DNA of 64,000 bases. Source: Umezawaea endophytica (lineage in GTDB: Bacteria > Actinomycetota > Actinomycetes > Mycobacteriales > Pseudonocardiaceae). How positions within the stretch are numbered: position 1 is the stretch's first letter; each line of letters opens with the position of its first letter. Below are positions 29,261 through 42,541 of the stretch, piece by piece. A program made the translations under genes and the position numbers. Location: NCBI RefSeq assembly GCF_025061645.1, contig NZ_JANYMP010000018.1:62001-126000 (forward strand). The letters run 5' to 3'. The notes under the pieces are model-generated. The model was not told the origin of the DNA, did no database searches, and saw nothing but the letters and a program-made list of their open reading frames with translations.

Positions 29261-30540
29261 GGCCCTTGTTGCTCAAGGGAGTTCGACCCTACGGCGAGGG
29301 CGACCCGGTCGACGTGCTGATCCGCGACGGCGTCATCGCCGAGATCGGGTCCGTCACCGCGGACGACGTGGAGGTCGTCGAGGGCTCGGGTGCGGTCCTG
29401 CTCCCCGGCTTCGTCGACCTGCACACGCACCTGCGCGAGCCGGGCCGCGAGGACACCGAGACCATCGAGACCGGCTCGAAGGCCGCCGCGCTCGGGGGCT
29501 ACACCGCCGTGTTCGCCATGGCCAACACCGACCCGATCGCCGACAACGCGGTGATCGTGGAGCACGTGCGGCGCCGGGGCGTCGAGGTCGGCCTGGTCGA
29601 CGTGCACCCGGTCGGCGCGGTCACCGTCGGCCTCAAGGGCGAGAAGCTGGCCGAACTGGGCACGATGGCCAAGTCCGCCGCGAACGTCCGGGTGTTCTCC
29701 GACGACGGCCACTGCGTGCACGACCCGCTGATCATGCGTCGGGCCCTGGAGTACTCCAAGGCGCTGGACGTGGTCATCGCGCAGCACGCCGAGGAACCGC
29801 GGCTGACCGTCGGCGCCCAGGCGCACGAGGGTGAGCAGGCGGCCCGGCTGGGCCTCCAGGGCTGGCCCGCCGCCGCCGAGGAGTCGATCGTCGCGCGGGA
29901 CTGCCTGCTCGCGCTGCACGCCGAGGCGAAGCTGCACATCTGCCACGTGTCCACCACGGGCACGGCGGACGTGCTGAAGTGGGCGAAGGCCAGGGGGACG
30001 AACGTGTCCGCCGAAGTCACGCCTCACCACCTGCTGCTGACCGACGACCGGCTGAGCACCTACGACCCGGTCAACAAGGTCAACCCGCCGCTGCGGACCG
30101 GCACCGACGTCCAGGCGCTGCGCCAGGCGCTGGCCGACGGCGTGATCGACTGCGTCGCGACCGACCACGCCCCGCACGCCGTGCAGGACAAGGACTGCGA
30201 GTGGGCCGCGGCCCGTCCCGGCATGCTGGGGCTCCAGACCGCGCTGTCCGTGGTCGTCGAGACCATGGTGAAGACCGGCCTGCTGGACTGGCGCGGTGTC
30301 GCGCGGGTGATGAGCGAGCGGCCCGCCGAGATCGCCGGGCTGCCGGACCACGGCCGTCCGATCGAGGTCGGCGAGCCCGCGAACCTGGTGCTGGTCGACC
30401 CGGACGCCACCTGGACCGTGCGCGGCGCGGAGTTGGCGAGCGTCGCGGGCAACACCCCGTTCGAGGGCATGGAGCTGCCGGGCGTTGTGACGGCCACCCT
30501 GCTGCGCGGACGCGTCACGGCGGGGAGGATTCCGGCATGA
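29257..30540 (+). CDS. pyrC: Dihydroorotase
   Basis: A 427-residue zinc amidohydrolase closing carbamoyl aspartate to dihydroorotate. Metal ligands His56 and His58 in [11 protein letters not shown] and catalytic Asp303 in ATDHAPH are visible. Start GTG overlaps the pyrB stop after GAGGAGGAGA. Its stop overlaps the next gene as ATGA. Confidence 0.95.
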   Translation: MRPLLLKGVRPYGEGDPVDVLIRDGVIAEIGSVTADDVEVVEGSGAVLLPGFVDLHTHLREPGREDTETIETGSKAAALGGYTAVFAMANTDPIADNAVIVEHVRRRGVEVGLVDVHPVGAVTVGLKGEKLAELGTMAKSAANVRVFSDDGHCVHDPLIMRRALEYSKALDVVIAQHAEEPRLTVGAQAHEGEQAARLGLQGWPAAAEESIVARDCLLALHAEAKLHICHVSTTGTADVLKWAKARGTNVSAEVTPHHLLLTDDRLSTYDPVNKVNPPLRTGTDVQALRQALADGVIDCVATDHAPHAVQDKDCEWAAARPGMLGLQTALSVVVETMVKTGLLDWRGVARVMSERPAEIAGLPDHGRPIEVGEPANLVLVDPDATWTVRGAELASVAGNTPFEGMELPGVVTATLLRGRVTAGRIPA

Positions 30541-31043
30541 CCAGGGTTCTCCTCTCGCTGGCGGTGCTGGCGTTCTTCGCGCTCTGCCTCTACGGCATGT
30601 GGCACGGCTGGCAGCGCCGTGCTCGCCGCCAGGCCGCCGTGCTCGCCGACTTCCCGGCCGTGCCCGCCGACACCGGCGCGGTGCTGCTGGAGACGACGGG
30701 CCAGTACATCGGCACGACCATCGGCGACAACTGGCAGGACCGGATCGCCGTCGGCGACATCGGCCACCGCGCCGAGGCCGTGCTGCGCCTGACGGACCAG
30801 GGCGTGCGCGTCGAGCGCACCGGGGCCTCCGAGCTGTGGATCCCGGCGGCGGCGATCGAGTCCGCGCGCACCGACCGCGGTCTCGCGGGCAAGGTCATGA
30901 CCAAGGACGGCCTGCTGGTCGTGCGGTGGCGACTGGGCGAGCAGCTCGTGGACACCGGCTTCCGCGGCGACGACAAAGACGTGTACGAGGAGTGGCTGGC
31001 CGCGCTGGAGACCAGCGGGGCCAAGGGAGGTTCTACGACGTGA
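30537..31043 (+). CDS. PH-like membrane protein embedded in the pyr operon
   Basis: A 168-residue protein with one N-terminal membrane segment (residues about 4-22), a basic stretch, and a cytosolic beta-rich domain ([42 protein letters not shown]) of the bacterial PH-like type. The same position between pyrC and carA is held by a membrane protein in mycobacteria (Rv1382). Overlaps both neighbours by four bases, so it is made with the pyrimidine enzymes. Function unknown; a membrane anchor for the pathway is only a guess. Confidence 0.75.
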   Translation: MTRVLLSLAVLAFFALCLYGMWHGWQRRARRQAAVLADFPAVPADTGAVLLETTGQYIGTTIGDNWQDRIAVGDIGHRAEAVLRLTDQGVRVERTGASELWIPAAAIESARTDRGLAGKVMTKDGLLVVRWRLGEQLVDTGFRGDDKDVYEEWLAALETSGAKGGSTT

Positions 31044-32151
31044 CGAAGGCAGCGCTAGTCCTCGAAGACGGCCGCGTGTTCCGCGGCGAGTCCTACGGCG
31101 CCCTGGGCGAGAGCCTGGGCGAGGTCGTGTTCTCCACCGGCATGACCGGCTACCAGGAGACGCTGACAGACCCCTCCTACCACCGCCAGATCGTGGTGCA
31201 GACGGCCCCGCAGATCGGCAACACCGGCTGGAACGACGAGGACGACGAGTCCTCGCGCATCTGGGTCGCCGGCTACGTCGTGCGCGACCCCTCCCGCGTG
31301 CCCTCCAACTGGCGCTCGGTCCGCGGCCTCGACGAGGAGCTGGTCCGCCAGCGCGTCGCGGGCATCGCGGGCGTCGACACCCGGATGCTGACCCGCCACC
31401 TGCGCGAGCAGGGCGCGATGCGCGCGGGCGTCTTCTCCGGTGACGCGCTGGCCGACGACGAGGTCCTCGTGGGCCGCGTGCTGGACAGCCCGCCGATGAA
31501 GGGCTCCGACCTCGCGGGCGACGTCACCACGGCGAGCCCGTACGTCGTCCCGGCGGTCGGCGAGCGCCGCTTCCGCGTCGCCGCGCTGGACCTCGGCATC
31601 AAGTCGAACACACCCAGGATGATGGCGGCGCGCGGCATCGAGGTGCACGTGCTGCCGCTGTCGTCCACCGTGGACGACGTGCTGGCGGTCGAGGCCGACG
31701 GTGTCTTCCTGTCCAACGGTCCGGGCGACCCGGCGACCCAGACGCACGCGATCGAGCTGACGAAGTCGGTGCTGGAGCGGCGGATCCCGCTGTTCGGCAT
31801 CTGCTTCGGCAACCAGATCCTGGGCCGCGCGCTCGGCCGCGACACCTACAAGATGCGCTACGGCCACCGCGGCATCAACATCCCGGTGATCGACGTGCGC
31901 ACGGGCAAGGTCGCCATCACCGCGCAGAACCACGGGTTCGCGCTGGAGGGCGAGCCGGGCGAGGAGTTCACCTCGGACTTCGGCCGCGCCGTGCTGAGCC
32001 ACTACTGCCCGAACGACGACACCATCGAGGGCGTCCGCGCGCTCGACGTGCCCGCGTTCAGCGTGCAGTACCACCCCGAGGCGGCGGCCGGACCGCACGA
32101 CGCCGCCCCGCTGTTCGACGAGTTCTGCGATCTCATGAACGAGGCCCGCTG

Positions 32152-32152
<1 letters not shown>
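31040..32152 (+). CDS. carA: Carbamoyl-phosphate synthase small (glutaminase) subunit
   Basis: A 370-residue glutaminase that feeds ammonia to CarB. The class I amidotransferase triad is Cys255 in GICFGNQ and His345/Glu347 in YHPEA. The N-terminal half has the CarA-specific [16 protein letters not shown]. The GTG start overlaps the preceding stop and follows GGGAGG. The stop shares one base with the carB ATG (TGATG). Confidence 0.96.
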
Positions 32153-35486
<3,334 letters not shown>

Positions 35487-35490
<4 letters not shown>

Positions 35491-36302
35491 GCTTCGGGAC
35501 CAGGCTGGCGAAGGCGGTCGCCGAGCGCGGCCCGCTGTGCGTGGGCATCGACCCGCATCCGGGGCTGCTCGCGGACTGGGGCCTCCCGGCGGACGCGTCC
35601 GGGCTGGAGCGGTTCGCGCTCACCTGCGTCGAGGCGTTCGCCGGGCAGGTGTCGCTGGTGAAGCCGCAGTCGGCGTTCTTCGAGGCGTACGGCTCGAAGG
35701 GCGTCGCGGTGCTGGAGCGGGTGGTCGGGAGCCTCCGGGACGCCGACACGCTCGTGCTGGTGGACGCCAAGCGCGGTGACATCGGCTCGACCATGGCCGC
35801 CTACGCGGCGGCGTACCTGGCCGAGGGGGCGCCGCTCGCGGGCGACGCCGTCACCGTCTCGCCGTTCCTCGGCTTCGGGTCGCTCGACCCGGCCATCGAG
35901 GCGGCGAGGGCCAACGGGCGCGGCGTGTTCGTGCTCGCCCGCACGTCCAACCCGGAGGGATCGACCGTGCAGCACGCGGTCCTGCCCGACGGGCGCACGG
36001 TGGCGCAGTCGATCGTGGACAGCGCCGCCGCGGCCAACGCGGGCGCCGAGCCGCTGGGCGACGTGGGACTGGTCATCGGCGCGACGCTCGCGGAACTCGA
36101 CGTCGACCTGTCCGCGCTGAACGGTCCGGTGCTGGCGCCGGGCTTCGGCGCGCAGGGGGCGGGCGTGGCGGACCTGCGCCGCCTCTTCGGGGCCGAGCTG
36201 CGCGGCGTGCTGCCCTCGTCCTCGCGGGACGTGCTGCGGCACGGCCCCGACGTGGCCGCTCTGCGGGCCGCTGCGCTGCGCGTGCGCGACGAGGTGGCCT
36301 GA
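35487..36302 (+). CDS. pyrF: Orotidine 5'-phosphate decarboxylase (type 2)
   Basis: A 271-residue actinobacterial-type OMP decarboxylase forming UMP. The catalytic Asp-Lys set is [11 protein letters not shown] with Lys95. [11 protein letters not shown] binds the ring and LVIGAT the phosphate. Coupled to carB by GTGA. pyrD and pyrE are not in the operon. A terminator follows within 20 bases. Confidence 0.94.
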
Positions 36303-36319
36303 GACCCGGAAACGGGCCC

Positions 36320-36362
36320 CAGGGCCGTCCTGCGGGCGCTCAACGCCCGTGGGACGGCCCTG
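36320..36362 (+). terminator. Terminator after pyrF
   Basis: CAGGGCCGTCC (36320-36330) pairs with GGACGGCCCTG (36352-36362), with an inner CGGGCG/CGCCCG helix and a small internal loop. It closes the pyrimidine operon. Confidence 0.7.
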
Positions 36363-36565
36363 CTCGTCCACGGGGTGCGCCGGGGGTGGTCCCGGCCAAC
36401 GAAAACGGCGTTCCGGACCGTCGCCCGGCACCAGGCGGGGATGTCCGATTCCGACACGCTTGCCGAGGTCCGCTCACCTGGGCAAACGTTCCCTGGTACG
36501 GTCCACGCCACCGGCAGCTCGATCGCCCGAGGGGCGCATACCACACAGGTCGTGGCCACTGCGTT

Positions 36566-36709
36566 ACCGGAGGCGGTGACGGGACCGCCGGTGCGAGTTG
36601 GTACTACTACCCCTCGCCGCGCACCAACTGATCGCTGTAAAGCTCAACCCTGACTGGGTTGGGGCCGAAGTTGAAAGCAAGGGTCTTAGCAAAACCCATC
36701 AACTTCCGG
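36566..36709 (+). ncRNA. Candidate structured RNA upstream of mihF
   Basis: Four consecutive hairpins lie in about 145 bases. H1: ACCGG/CCGGT plus CGGT/ACCG (36566-36592). H2: AGTTGGT/ACCAACT (36596-36602 with 36623-36629), closed outside by GCG/CGC. H3: CAACCC/GGGTTG (36645-36661), TGACT loop. H4: GAAGTTGA/TCAACTTC (36667-36674 with 36699-36706), extended by CC/GG and containing GGGT/ACCC. The CCCC in the H2 loop (36610-36613) could pair with GGGG at 36661-36664. The DNA is less GC-rich than coding regions. A TACGGT hexamer at 36497-36502 could start it; a second at 36741-36746 could separately drive mihF. It may be an mRNA leader or a free RNA. I do not recognise a known family. Confidence 0.5.
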
Positions 36710-36792
36710 ACCCGCGTTGTACCCAGGCAATTGCAGTCGGTACGGTCGCGGCACAGATCCCAGAATTAAATTCCCACACCACGGAGGATATC

Positions 36793-37110
36793 GTGGCCCT
36801 TCCCCAGCTTACCGAGGAGCAGCGGGCCGCAGCGCTGGAGAAGGCTGCTGCCGCTCGCCGCGTTCGGGCTGAGCTCAAGGAGCGCCTCAAGCGTGGCGGC
36901 ACGAACCTGACCGATGTGCTCAAGGCCGCCGAGAGCGACGAGATCCTGGGCAAGATGAAGGTGTCGGCTCTGCTCGAGGCTCTTCCGGGCGTCGGCAAGG
37001 TTCGCGCGGCGCAGATCATGGAGCGGCTTGAGATCGCTACCAGCCGTCGTCTGCGTGGCCTGGGCGACCGTCAGCGCAAGGCGCTGCTCGCCGAGTTCAG
37101 CAGCGAGTGA
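36793..37110 (+). CDS. mihF: Integration host factor, actinobacterial type (mIHF/sIHF)
   Basis: A 105-residue nucleoid protein with an N-terminal helix ([27 protein letters not shown]) and a helix-two-turn-helix ([25 protein letters not shown]) ending [15 protein letters not shown]. It compacts DNA and is essential in mycobacteria. The start is the GTG with ACGGAGGA upstream. The frame stays open 195 bases further upstream, but that part overlaps the structured RNA candidate. Its stop overlaps gmk as GTGA. Confidence 0.94.
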   Translation: MALPQLTEEQRAAALEKAAAARRVRAELKERLKRGGTNLTDVLKAAESDEILGKMKVSALLEALPGVGKVRAAQIMERLEIATSRRLRGLGDRQRKALLAEFSSE

Positions 37111-37730
37111 GTAGTGGCACCGAGGCGGGGTCGGGCTCATCTGCCCGGCCCCGCCTCACCGTACTTTCCGGTCCGTCCGGTGTCGGCAAGTCCAGCGTGC
37201 TGGCCGAGCTGCGCCGACAGGGACCGGTGAACGTGCACTTCAGCGTCTCGGTGACCACCAGGAAGCCGAGGCCGGGCGAGGTCGACGGGCAGCACTACCA
37301 CTTCGTCGACCGCGTCGAGTTCGAGCGGATGGTCGCCGCGGGCGAGTTCCTGGAGCACGCCGAGTTCGCGGGCAACCGCTACGGCACCCCCAAGGCCCCC
37401 GTGCTGCTGGCCCTGGACTCCGGGACGCCGTCGCTGCTGGAGATCGAACTCCAGGGCGCGCGCCAGGTCAGGGCCACGATGCCGGAGGCCCAACTGGTGA
37501 TGCTCGCGCCCCCGTCGTGGGAGCACCTGGTCGACCGGCTGGTGGGCCGGGGGACCGAGGACCCGGACGTGATCGAGCGCCGACTGGAGATCGCCAGGGA
37601 CGAGATGGCGGCCGAGAAGGAGTTCGACGAGGTCGTCGTGAACGCCGACGTGCGCTCCGCGGCCCGCGATTTGCTAAACTTGGTGGTCGGCCCGCAGCCC
37701 GAGGCGTTCGAAGAGCCCCCGAGGCCCTGA
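37107..37730 (+). CDS. gmk: Guanylate kinase
   Basis: A 207-residue guanylate kinase converting GMP to GDP. P-loop GPSGVGKSS at residues 22-30, GMP-binding [18 protein letters not shown], and YGTPKAPV are present. Coupled to mihF; 62 bases before rpoZ, the standard mihF-gmk-rpoZ-coaBC-metK order of actinobacteria. Confidence 0.95.
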   Translation: MSSGTEAGSGSSARPRLTVLSGPSGVGKSSVLAELRRQGPVNVHFSVSVTTRKPRPGEVDGQHYHFVDRVEFERMVAAGEFLEHAEFAGNRYGTPKAPVLLALDSGTPSLLEIELQGARQVRATMPEAQLVMLAPPSWEHLVDRLVGRGTEDPDVIERRLEIARDEMAAEKEFDEVVVNADVRSAARDLLNLVVGPQPEAFEEPPRP

Positions 37731-37792
37731 GAGTGATCTTGAGTGGCGCGGGACGACCCCAGCCGATACACGAACCGCAGGAGCGTTGACGA

Positions 37793-38071
37793 GTGACCAC
37801 GCACACCGAGCTGGGCCAGCTCACGGGTTCGCCCGAGGGCATCACCAACCCGCCCATCGACGACCTGCTCGAGCAGGTCAGCTCGAAGTACGCGCTGGTG
37901 ATCTACGCCGCGAAGCGCGCACGTCAGATCAACGACTACTACGCCCAGCTCGGCGAGGGCCTGCTCGAGTACGTCGGCCCGCTCGTCGAGCCCGGCCCGC
38001 GCGAGAAGCCCCTCTCCATCGCGCTGCGGGAGATCCACGCGGGTCTGCTCGAGCACACCGAGGGCGAGTGA
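37793..38071 (+). CDS. rpoZ: RNA polymerase omega subunit
   Basis: A 92-residue omega subunit that helps assemble the RNA polymerase beta' subunit. The conserved core is [29 protein letters not shown], and the C-terminal part [20 protein letters not shown] is typical of actinobacteria. AGGAGCG precedes the GTG start. Overlaps coaBC as GTGA. Confidence 0.95.
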   Translation: MTTHTELGQLTGSPEGITNPPIDDLLEQVSSKYALVIYAAKRARQINDYYAQLGEGLLEYVGPLVEPGPREKPLSIALREIHAGLLEHTEGE

Positions 38072-39312
38072 CGTCCCAGCTCCACCCGGATGCCCCTGTT
38101 CGTCCCCGAGTCGTCCTCGGGGTCGGCGGGGGCATTGCCGCGTACAAGGCGTGCGAGGTGCTGCGGAGGCTGACCGAGTCCGGCCACTCCGTTCGGGTCG
38201 TCCCCACGGAGGGGGCGCTGAGGTTCGTGGGCGCGGCAACTTTCGAAGCACTTTCGGGGCAGCCCGTGCACACGGGGGTCTTCGAGGACGTGCCCGAGGT
38301 CCCGCACGTGCGGCTCGGCCAGACCGCCGACCTGGTGGTCGTGGCGCCCGCGACGGCGAACCTGATCGCCAAGGCCGCGAACGGCCTCGCGGACGACCTG
38401 CTGACCAACACGCTGCTCACGGCCCGCTGCCCGGTGCTGCTGGTCCCGGCGATGCACACCGAGATGTGGGAGCACCCCGCGACGCGGGCGAACGTGGCGC
38501 TGCTGCGCTCGCGTGGCGTGGTCGTCGCCGAGCCCGCCAGCGGCAGGCTGACCGGCAAGGACACCGGCAAGGGCAGGCTGCCCGAGCCGTCCGAGATCGT
38601 GGAGCTCACGAAGCTCCTGCTCGCCAGGTCCGACGCCCTGCCCCGCGACCTCGAAGGCCTGCACGTCGCCGTGTCGGCGGGCGGCACCCGTGAACCGCTC
38701 GACCCGGTCCGCTTCCTGGGCAACCGCTCCTCCGGCAGGCAGGGCTACGCCCTGGCCAGGGTCGCGGCCCAGCGCGGAGCACGGGTCACGCTCGTCTCGG
38801 CGCACACCGCCGACCTGGTCGCGCCCGCGGGCGTCGAGCTGGTGGGAGCCGGTTCCGCCGAGGAGCTGCGGGTCGCCATGCACGAGGTCGCGAAGACCGC
38901 GGACGTGCTGGTGATGGCCGCCGCCGTGGCGGACTTCCGGCCGGTGTCGCTGACCGGCCACAAGATCAAGAAGACGGACCGCGACCCCGAGCCGGTCGCG
39001 CTCACCCGCAACGCGGACATCCTCGCCGAGCTGGTCGAACACCGCCGTCCGGGCCAGGTCGTGGTGGGTTTCGCCGCCGAGACCGGCGACGAGGGCACGA
39101 GCGTCCTCGACTACGGCCGCGCGAAGCTCAAGCGCAAGGGCTGCGACCTCCTGGTCGTGAACGCGGTCGGCGACGGCGGGGCGTTCGAGGGCGAGGACAA
39201 CGCGGGCTGGCTGCTGTCGGCCGACGGTACGGAGGTCCGTATCGCACACGGCTCGAAGGCGCAACTCGGTGCCACTCTGTGGGATGCGGTCCGAGTTCTC
39301 GTCGAACCTTGA
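38068..39312 (+). CDS. coaBC: Bifunctional phosphopantothenoylcysteine decarboxylase / phosphopantothenate-cysteine ligase
   Basis: A 414-residue two-domain enzyme of coenzyme A synthesis. The N-terminal FMN decarboxylase (CoaC) has [11 protein letters not shown], the active His in PHVRLGQ and the [18 protein letters not shown] loop with PAMHTEMW. The C-terminal CTP-dependent ligase (CoaB) starts near residue 195 with [18 protein letters not shown] and has HKIKKTD. The GTG start is fixed by the rpoZ overlap. Confidence 0.95.
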   Translation: MTSQLHPDAPVRPRVVLGVGGGIAAYKACEVLRRLTESGHSVRVVPTEGALRFVGAATFEALSGQPVHTGVFEDVPEVPHVRLGQTADLVVVAPATANLIAKAANGLADDLLTNTLLTARCPVLLVPAMHTEMWEHPATRANVALLRSRGVVVAEPASGRLTGKDTGKGRLPEPSEIVELTKLLLARSDALPRDLEGLHVAVSAGGTREPLDPVRFLGNRSSGRQGYALARVAAQRGARVTLVSAHTADLVAPAGVELVGAGSAEELRVAMHEVAKTADVLVMAAAVADFRPVSLTGHKIKKTDRDPEPVALTRNADILAELVEHRRPGQVVVGFAAETGDEGTSVLDYGRAKLKRKGCDLLVVNAVGDGGAFEGEDNAGWLLSADGTEVRIAHGSKAQLGATLWDAVRVLVEP

Positions 39313-39384
39313 CACGGTCGTACGCGAACGCTCGTTAAGCTTGACCACGTCCATGCGCAGATATCGAAGGTTTGAGGTAGCGCC

Positions 39385-40587
39385 GTGAGCCAGCACGCGA
39401 GCAGGCTGTTCACCAGTGAGTCCGTCACCGAGGGGCATCCGGACAAGATCTGCGACGCGATCAGCGACTCGATCCTGGACGCACTGCTCAGCAAGGACCC
39501 GCGCTCCCGCGTCGCCGTGGAGACGATGGTGACGACGGGCCAGGTCCACGTCGCGGGCGAGGTGACGACCGAGGCGTACGCGGACATCCCGTCCATCGTG
39601 CGCGAGAAGATCCTCGAGATCGGCTACGACTCGTCGGCCAAGGGCTTCGACGGGCACTCGTGCGGCGTGAACGTCGCCATCGGCTCGCAGTCGCCGGACA
39701 TCGCGCAGGGCGTCGACACCGCGTACGAGGAGCGGGTTTCCGACTCCTCGGACGAGATCGACCGCCAAGGCGCCGGTGACCAGGGCCTGATGTTCGGGTA
39801 CGCGTGCACCGACACGCCGGAGCTGATGCCGCTCCCGATCGCGCTGGCGCACCGGCTGTCGCGCAGGTTGACCGCGGTCCGGAAGGACGGCTCGGTCCCG
39901 TACCTGCGTCCCGACGGCAAGACCCAGGTCACCATCGAGTACGCCGGTGACCAGCCCGTGCGGCTGGACACCGTGGTCGTGTCGACGCAGCACGCGGACG
40001 GCATCGACCTGGAGAAGCTGCTGGGCGTGGACGTCCGCGAGCACGTCGTCGGCCCGGAGATCGCCGAGCTCGGCCTGGACGCGTCGAACGTGCGCCTGCT
40101 GGTGAACCCCACCGGCCGCTTCGTCATCGGTGGCCCCATGGGTGACGCGGGCCTGACCGGCCGCAAGATCATCGTCGACACCTACGGCGGCATGGCGCGG
40201 CACGGTGGCGGGGCGTTCTCGGGCAAGGATCCGTCCAAGGTGGACCGTTCGGCGGCGTACGCGATGAGGTGGGTGGCCAAGAACGCGGTGGCCGCGGGCC
40301 TGGCGACGCGCATCGAGGTCCAGGTCGCCTACGCGATCGGCAAGGCTTCCCCTGTCGGGCTGTTCGTCGAAACATTCGGCACGGAGACGGTCGACCCGCT
40401 GAAGATCCAGCAGGCCATCGCCGAGGTCTTCGACCTGCGGCCCGCCGCGATCATCCGCGACCTCGACCTGCTGCGCCCGATCTACGCGCCGACCGCCGCC
40501 TATGGTCACTTCGGCCGCACGGACATCGACCTGCCGTGGGAGCACACCGACCGCGCGGACGCCCTGAGGTCGGCCGCGGGCGCCTGA
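39385..40587 (+). CDS. metK: S-adenosylmethionine synthase
   Basis: A 400-residue SAM synthetase making S-adenosylmethionine from ATP and methionine. Signatures: [47 protein letters not shown] and the C-terminal DIDLPWE. The 72-base gap after coaBC contains TTGACA (39309-39314) overlapping the coaBC stop, with a TTAAGC-like element about 20 bases downstream, a weak promoter candidate. The gap is too short for a SAM riboswitch. A perfect terminator follows. Confidence 0.97.
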   Translation: MSQHASRLFTSESVTEGHPDKICDAISDSILDALLSKDPRSRVAVETMVTTGQVHVAGEVTTEAYADIPSIVREKILEIGYDSSAKGFDGHSCGVNVAIGSQSPDIAQGVDTAYEERVSDSSDEIDRQGAGDQGLMFGYACTDTPELMPLPIALAHRLSRRLTAVRKDGSVPYLRPDGKTQVTIEYAGDQPVRLDTVVVSTQHADGIDLEKLLGVDVREHVVGPEIAELGLDASNVRLLVNPTGRFVIGGPMGDAGLTGRKIIVDTYGGMARHGGGAFSGKDPSKVDRSAAYAMRWVAKNAVAAGLATRIEVQVAYAIGKASPVGLFVETFGTETVDPLKIQQAIAEVFDLRPAAIIRDLDLLRPIYAPTAAYGHFGRTDIDLPWEHTDRADALRSAAGA

Positions 40588-40610
40588 CTTTCCTGTTTAA
40601 CTCGTGCGTA

Positions 40611-40640
40611 AAGCACGGCGGCCCGGCCGCCGTGCTTTTT
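40611..40640 (+). terminator. Rho-independent terminator after metK
   Basis: AAGCACGGCGGC (40611-40622) pairs with GCCGCCGTGCTT (40626-40637), three-base loop, followed by a T run to 40640. It is the only classical stem-plus-U-tract terminator seen in the window. Confidence 0.9.
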
Positions 40641-40722
40641 CGCATTTCTACGGCATTGGTGGGGTGCGGACCCGCGGCCCAATCACGGTCCTATTTCGAC
40701 AGCGGGACGATAGGTTTGTCCC

Positions 40723-42099
40723 ATGGGGGTTGAACAACGGCTCATCGACGGCGAGTTCGTCGACCTGAAAGGCGCGACGATCGCCGCGTCGTCGATCCGT
40801 GATCTGCTCATCGCGGACCGCCTCGATCCGCGCGGTATTCGACTGCGCGACGCGCGCGTCGAGGGCGCCCTCGACCTGGCCGACATCCACTCGAAGCGCC
40901 CGCTGGTGCTGCTCGACTGCCGCACCGACAGCCCTGTGCTGCTGGATCGCGCCAACCTGTCCTCTGTGGACCTCAGCGGCCTGGTCGCACCCGCCGTCAG
41001 CGCGGCCTGGCTGCGGCTGGACCACTACCTGCTGATGCAGGACGTGCGGCTCGACGGCGGCACCGCCGAGTGGGCCGTCGACCTGGCCGAAGCCCAGATC
41101 GGCAGCCACCTCAGCCTGCGCGGCGCGCACCTGACCGGTATCGAGTACGCCCTGCACGCGCCCAAGCTCCGCACCGGCAGCCAGGTGTTCCTGACCGACC
41201 TGCGCGCCTCGGGCACGGTCCGGCTCGACGGCGCCCGCATCGGCGGCAACCTCCGCGGCGAAGGCGCCCACATCCACTCCGCCACCAACGCCGCCTTCCT
41301 CGGCGTCGACATGCAGGTCGACGACAACCTCTTCCTGAGCCGCGGCTTCCACGCCCGAACCGACTCCACCGGCCTCGCGGCCGTCCGCATCCGCGGCTCC
41401 CGCCTGGGCGGCCAGTTGGTCCTGCGCGGCGGGAAGGCCACCGGCGCCATCGCCCTGGACCTGAAGCACACCCGCGCGGGCATGGAGATCCTGTTCGCCA
41501 CCGACGTCGCCGAGGGCCTGGTCGACCTCGACGGCCTCACCTACGTCGGCGTACCCCGCGACGCCACCCTGCCGGAGTGGCTGGACCTGCTGGCCCACCG
41601 CACCCGGCGCTACGCCAGCCAGCCGTACCTGCACCTGGCGGCGGCCCACCAGGCGGCGGGCAACGAACGCGACGTCCGCCGCGTCCGCGTGGCCCAGCAG
41701 AAGGACCTCCTCCGCCGCGGCACCCTCACCCGCTGGGGCAGGCTCTGGCACCGCGTCACCGGCGCCACCGTCGGCTACGGCTACCGCCCGGCCATCGCCC
41801 TGCTCTGGCTGGCCGCCACCCTGACGGCGGCGATCGTCCTGGTGGTCGCCGTAGCGGGCCCGTCCGGCCTCACCAGGGCCACCACGGGCCCGTGCTCGAC
41901 GGTCGAGCAGATCGGCCTGGCCCTCAACGCCGCCACCCCACTGGTGAAACCCGACACCCAGCAACGCTGCCAGATCATCACCACCACCGGCCTTGGCCAG
42001 TTCGTCGTCATCACCACCTGGCTCCTCCAGGCCCTCGCCTGGGCGTTCGCCACGCTGTTCGTCGCGGGGTTCACCGGCCTGGTCCGCAAGACGACGTGA
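40723..42099 (+). CDS. Membrane protein with beta-helix-like N-terminal domain
   Basis: A 458-residue protein. Residues about 10-270 consist of repeated short strands with regularly spaced Leu/Gly/Ala (VRLDGARIGGNLRGEGAHIH; VRIRGSRLGGQLVLRGGKA), typical of a right-handed beta-helix or pentapeptide-like fold. A helical region (275-350) follows, then two membrane segments at about 352-378 and 425-450 with a short loop containing two cysteines between them. Streptomyces homologues carry the vague label membrane-associated oxidoreductase, for which I see no cofactor motif. It is a single-gene insertion between metK and priA. Function unknown. Confidence 0.7.
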   Translation: MGVEQRLIDGEFVDLKGATIAASSIRDLLIADRLDPRGIRLRDARVEGALDLADIHSKRPLVLLDCRTDSPVLLDRANLSSVDLSGLVAPAVSAAWLRLDHYLLMQDVRLDGGTAEWAVDLAEAQIGSHLSLRGAHLTGIEYALHAPKLRTGSQVFLTDLRASGTVRLDGARIGGNLRGEGAHIHSATNAAFLGVDMQVDDNLFLSRGFHARTDSTGLAAVRIRGSRLGGQLVLRGGKATGAIALDLKHTRAGMEILFATDVAEGLVDLDGLTYVGVPRDATLPEWLDLLAHRTRRYASQPYLHLAAAHQAAGNERDVRRVRVAQQKDLLRRGTLTRWGRLWHRVTGATVGYGYRPAIALLWLAATLTAAIVLVVAVAGPSGLTRATTGPCSTVEQIGLALNAATPLVKPDTQQRCQIITTTGLGQFVVITTWLLQALAWAFATLFVAGFTGLVRKTT

Positions 42100-42181
42100 G
42101 GGGCCGCCGATCGTGGCCGGCAGCGCCAGGCACCGGAAGAGCAGCCGTGGCAGCCCGCCGCCCTCGGGCCACCGCTCTGCG

Positions 42182-42195
42182 TGGGAGCGCTCCCG
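42182..42195. promoter_or_regulatory. Orphan LacI-family (CebR-like) operator
   Basis: TGGGAGCGCTCCCG matches 13 of 14 bases of the Streptomyces CebR box TGGGAGCGCTCCCA, a palindrome bound by the cellobiose-responsive repressor. It stands in a gene-free stretch (42100-42541), with no sugar transporter or glucosidase beside it. It may be chance, or the trace of a lost gene. Confidence 0.4.
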
Positions 42196-42312
42196 TCGCT
42201 TGGGTGATCGACTTGAGCCCGCTCACGCACCACGTAGAGGGGGAGAGACCGGGACAGCCGTTCCACTCGCCTCACGGCTGGCGCTACGGCAACCCCCAGC
42301 CGGCGTTGGCCA

Positions 42313-42351
42313 CCACCTCAGCTCGGCGGCTGACCACCTCAGCTCGGCGGC
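42313..42351 (+). repeat. 21-bp tandem repeat, two copies
   Basis: CCACCTCAGCTCGGCGGC occurs twice, separated by TGA, giving a 21-base period. Part of the 442-base stretch after the beta-helix gene, which has no credible coding sequence. Confidence 0.7.
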
Positions 42352-42437
42352 CGACTACCTTTCCGCGCTGGTGGCCACCATCCATCGCCTGGCCCCAACC
42401 AGCTCAGCCCGGCTTTGACCACCACTCGCCGCCCGGC

Positions 42438-42484
42438 GTCGAGCCACGTCCATCCCGTCGAGCCACGCCCATCCCGTCGAGCCC
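42438..42484 (+). repeat. 19-bp tandem repeat, about 2.5 copies
   Basis: GTCGAGCCACGTCCATCCC, then a copy with one change, then GTCGAGCCC. It lies just before the end of the convergent kinase gene. Apart from this, the 21-bp repeat and the orphan operator, I see nothing in 42100-42541. Confidence 0.7.
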
Positions 42485-42541
42485 TTCGCCACCTCCCTTC
42501 CCACCACCTCCCGTCCCGTTGCGTGCCTCCTCGTCGCGCGG

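Noticed and set aside
36598-36792. N-terminal extension of mihF by 65 codons
   Set aside because: No ribosome site, lower GC, overlaps a structured RNA candidate; the GTG at 36793 has a strong ribosome site and matches the family length.
39313-39384. SAM riboswitch before metK
   Set aside because: Only 72 bases between coaBC and metK, with no SAM-box stems or motifs.
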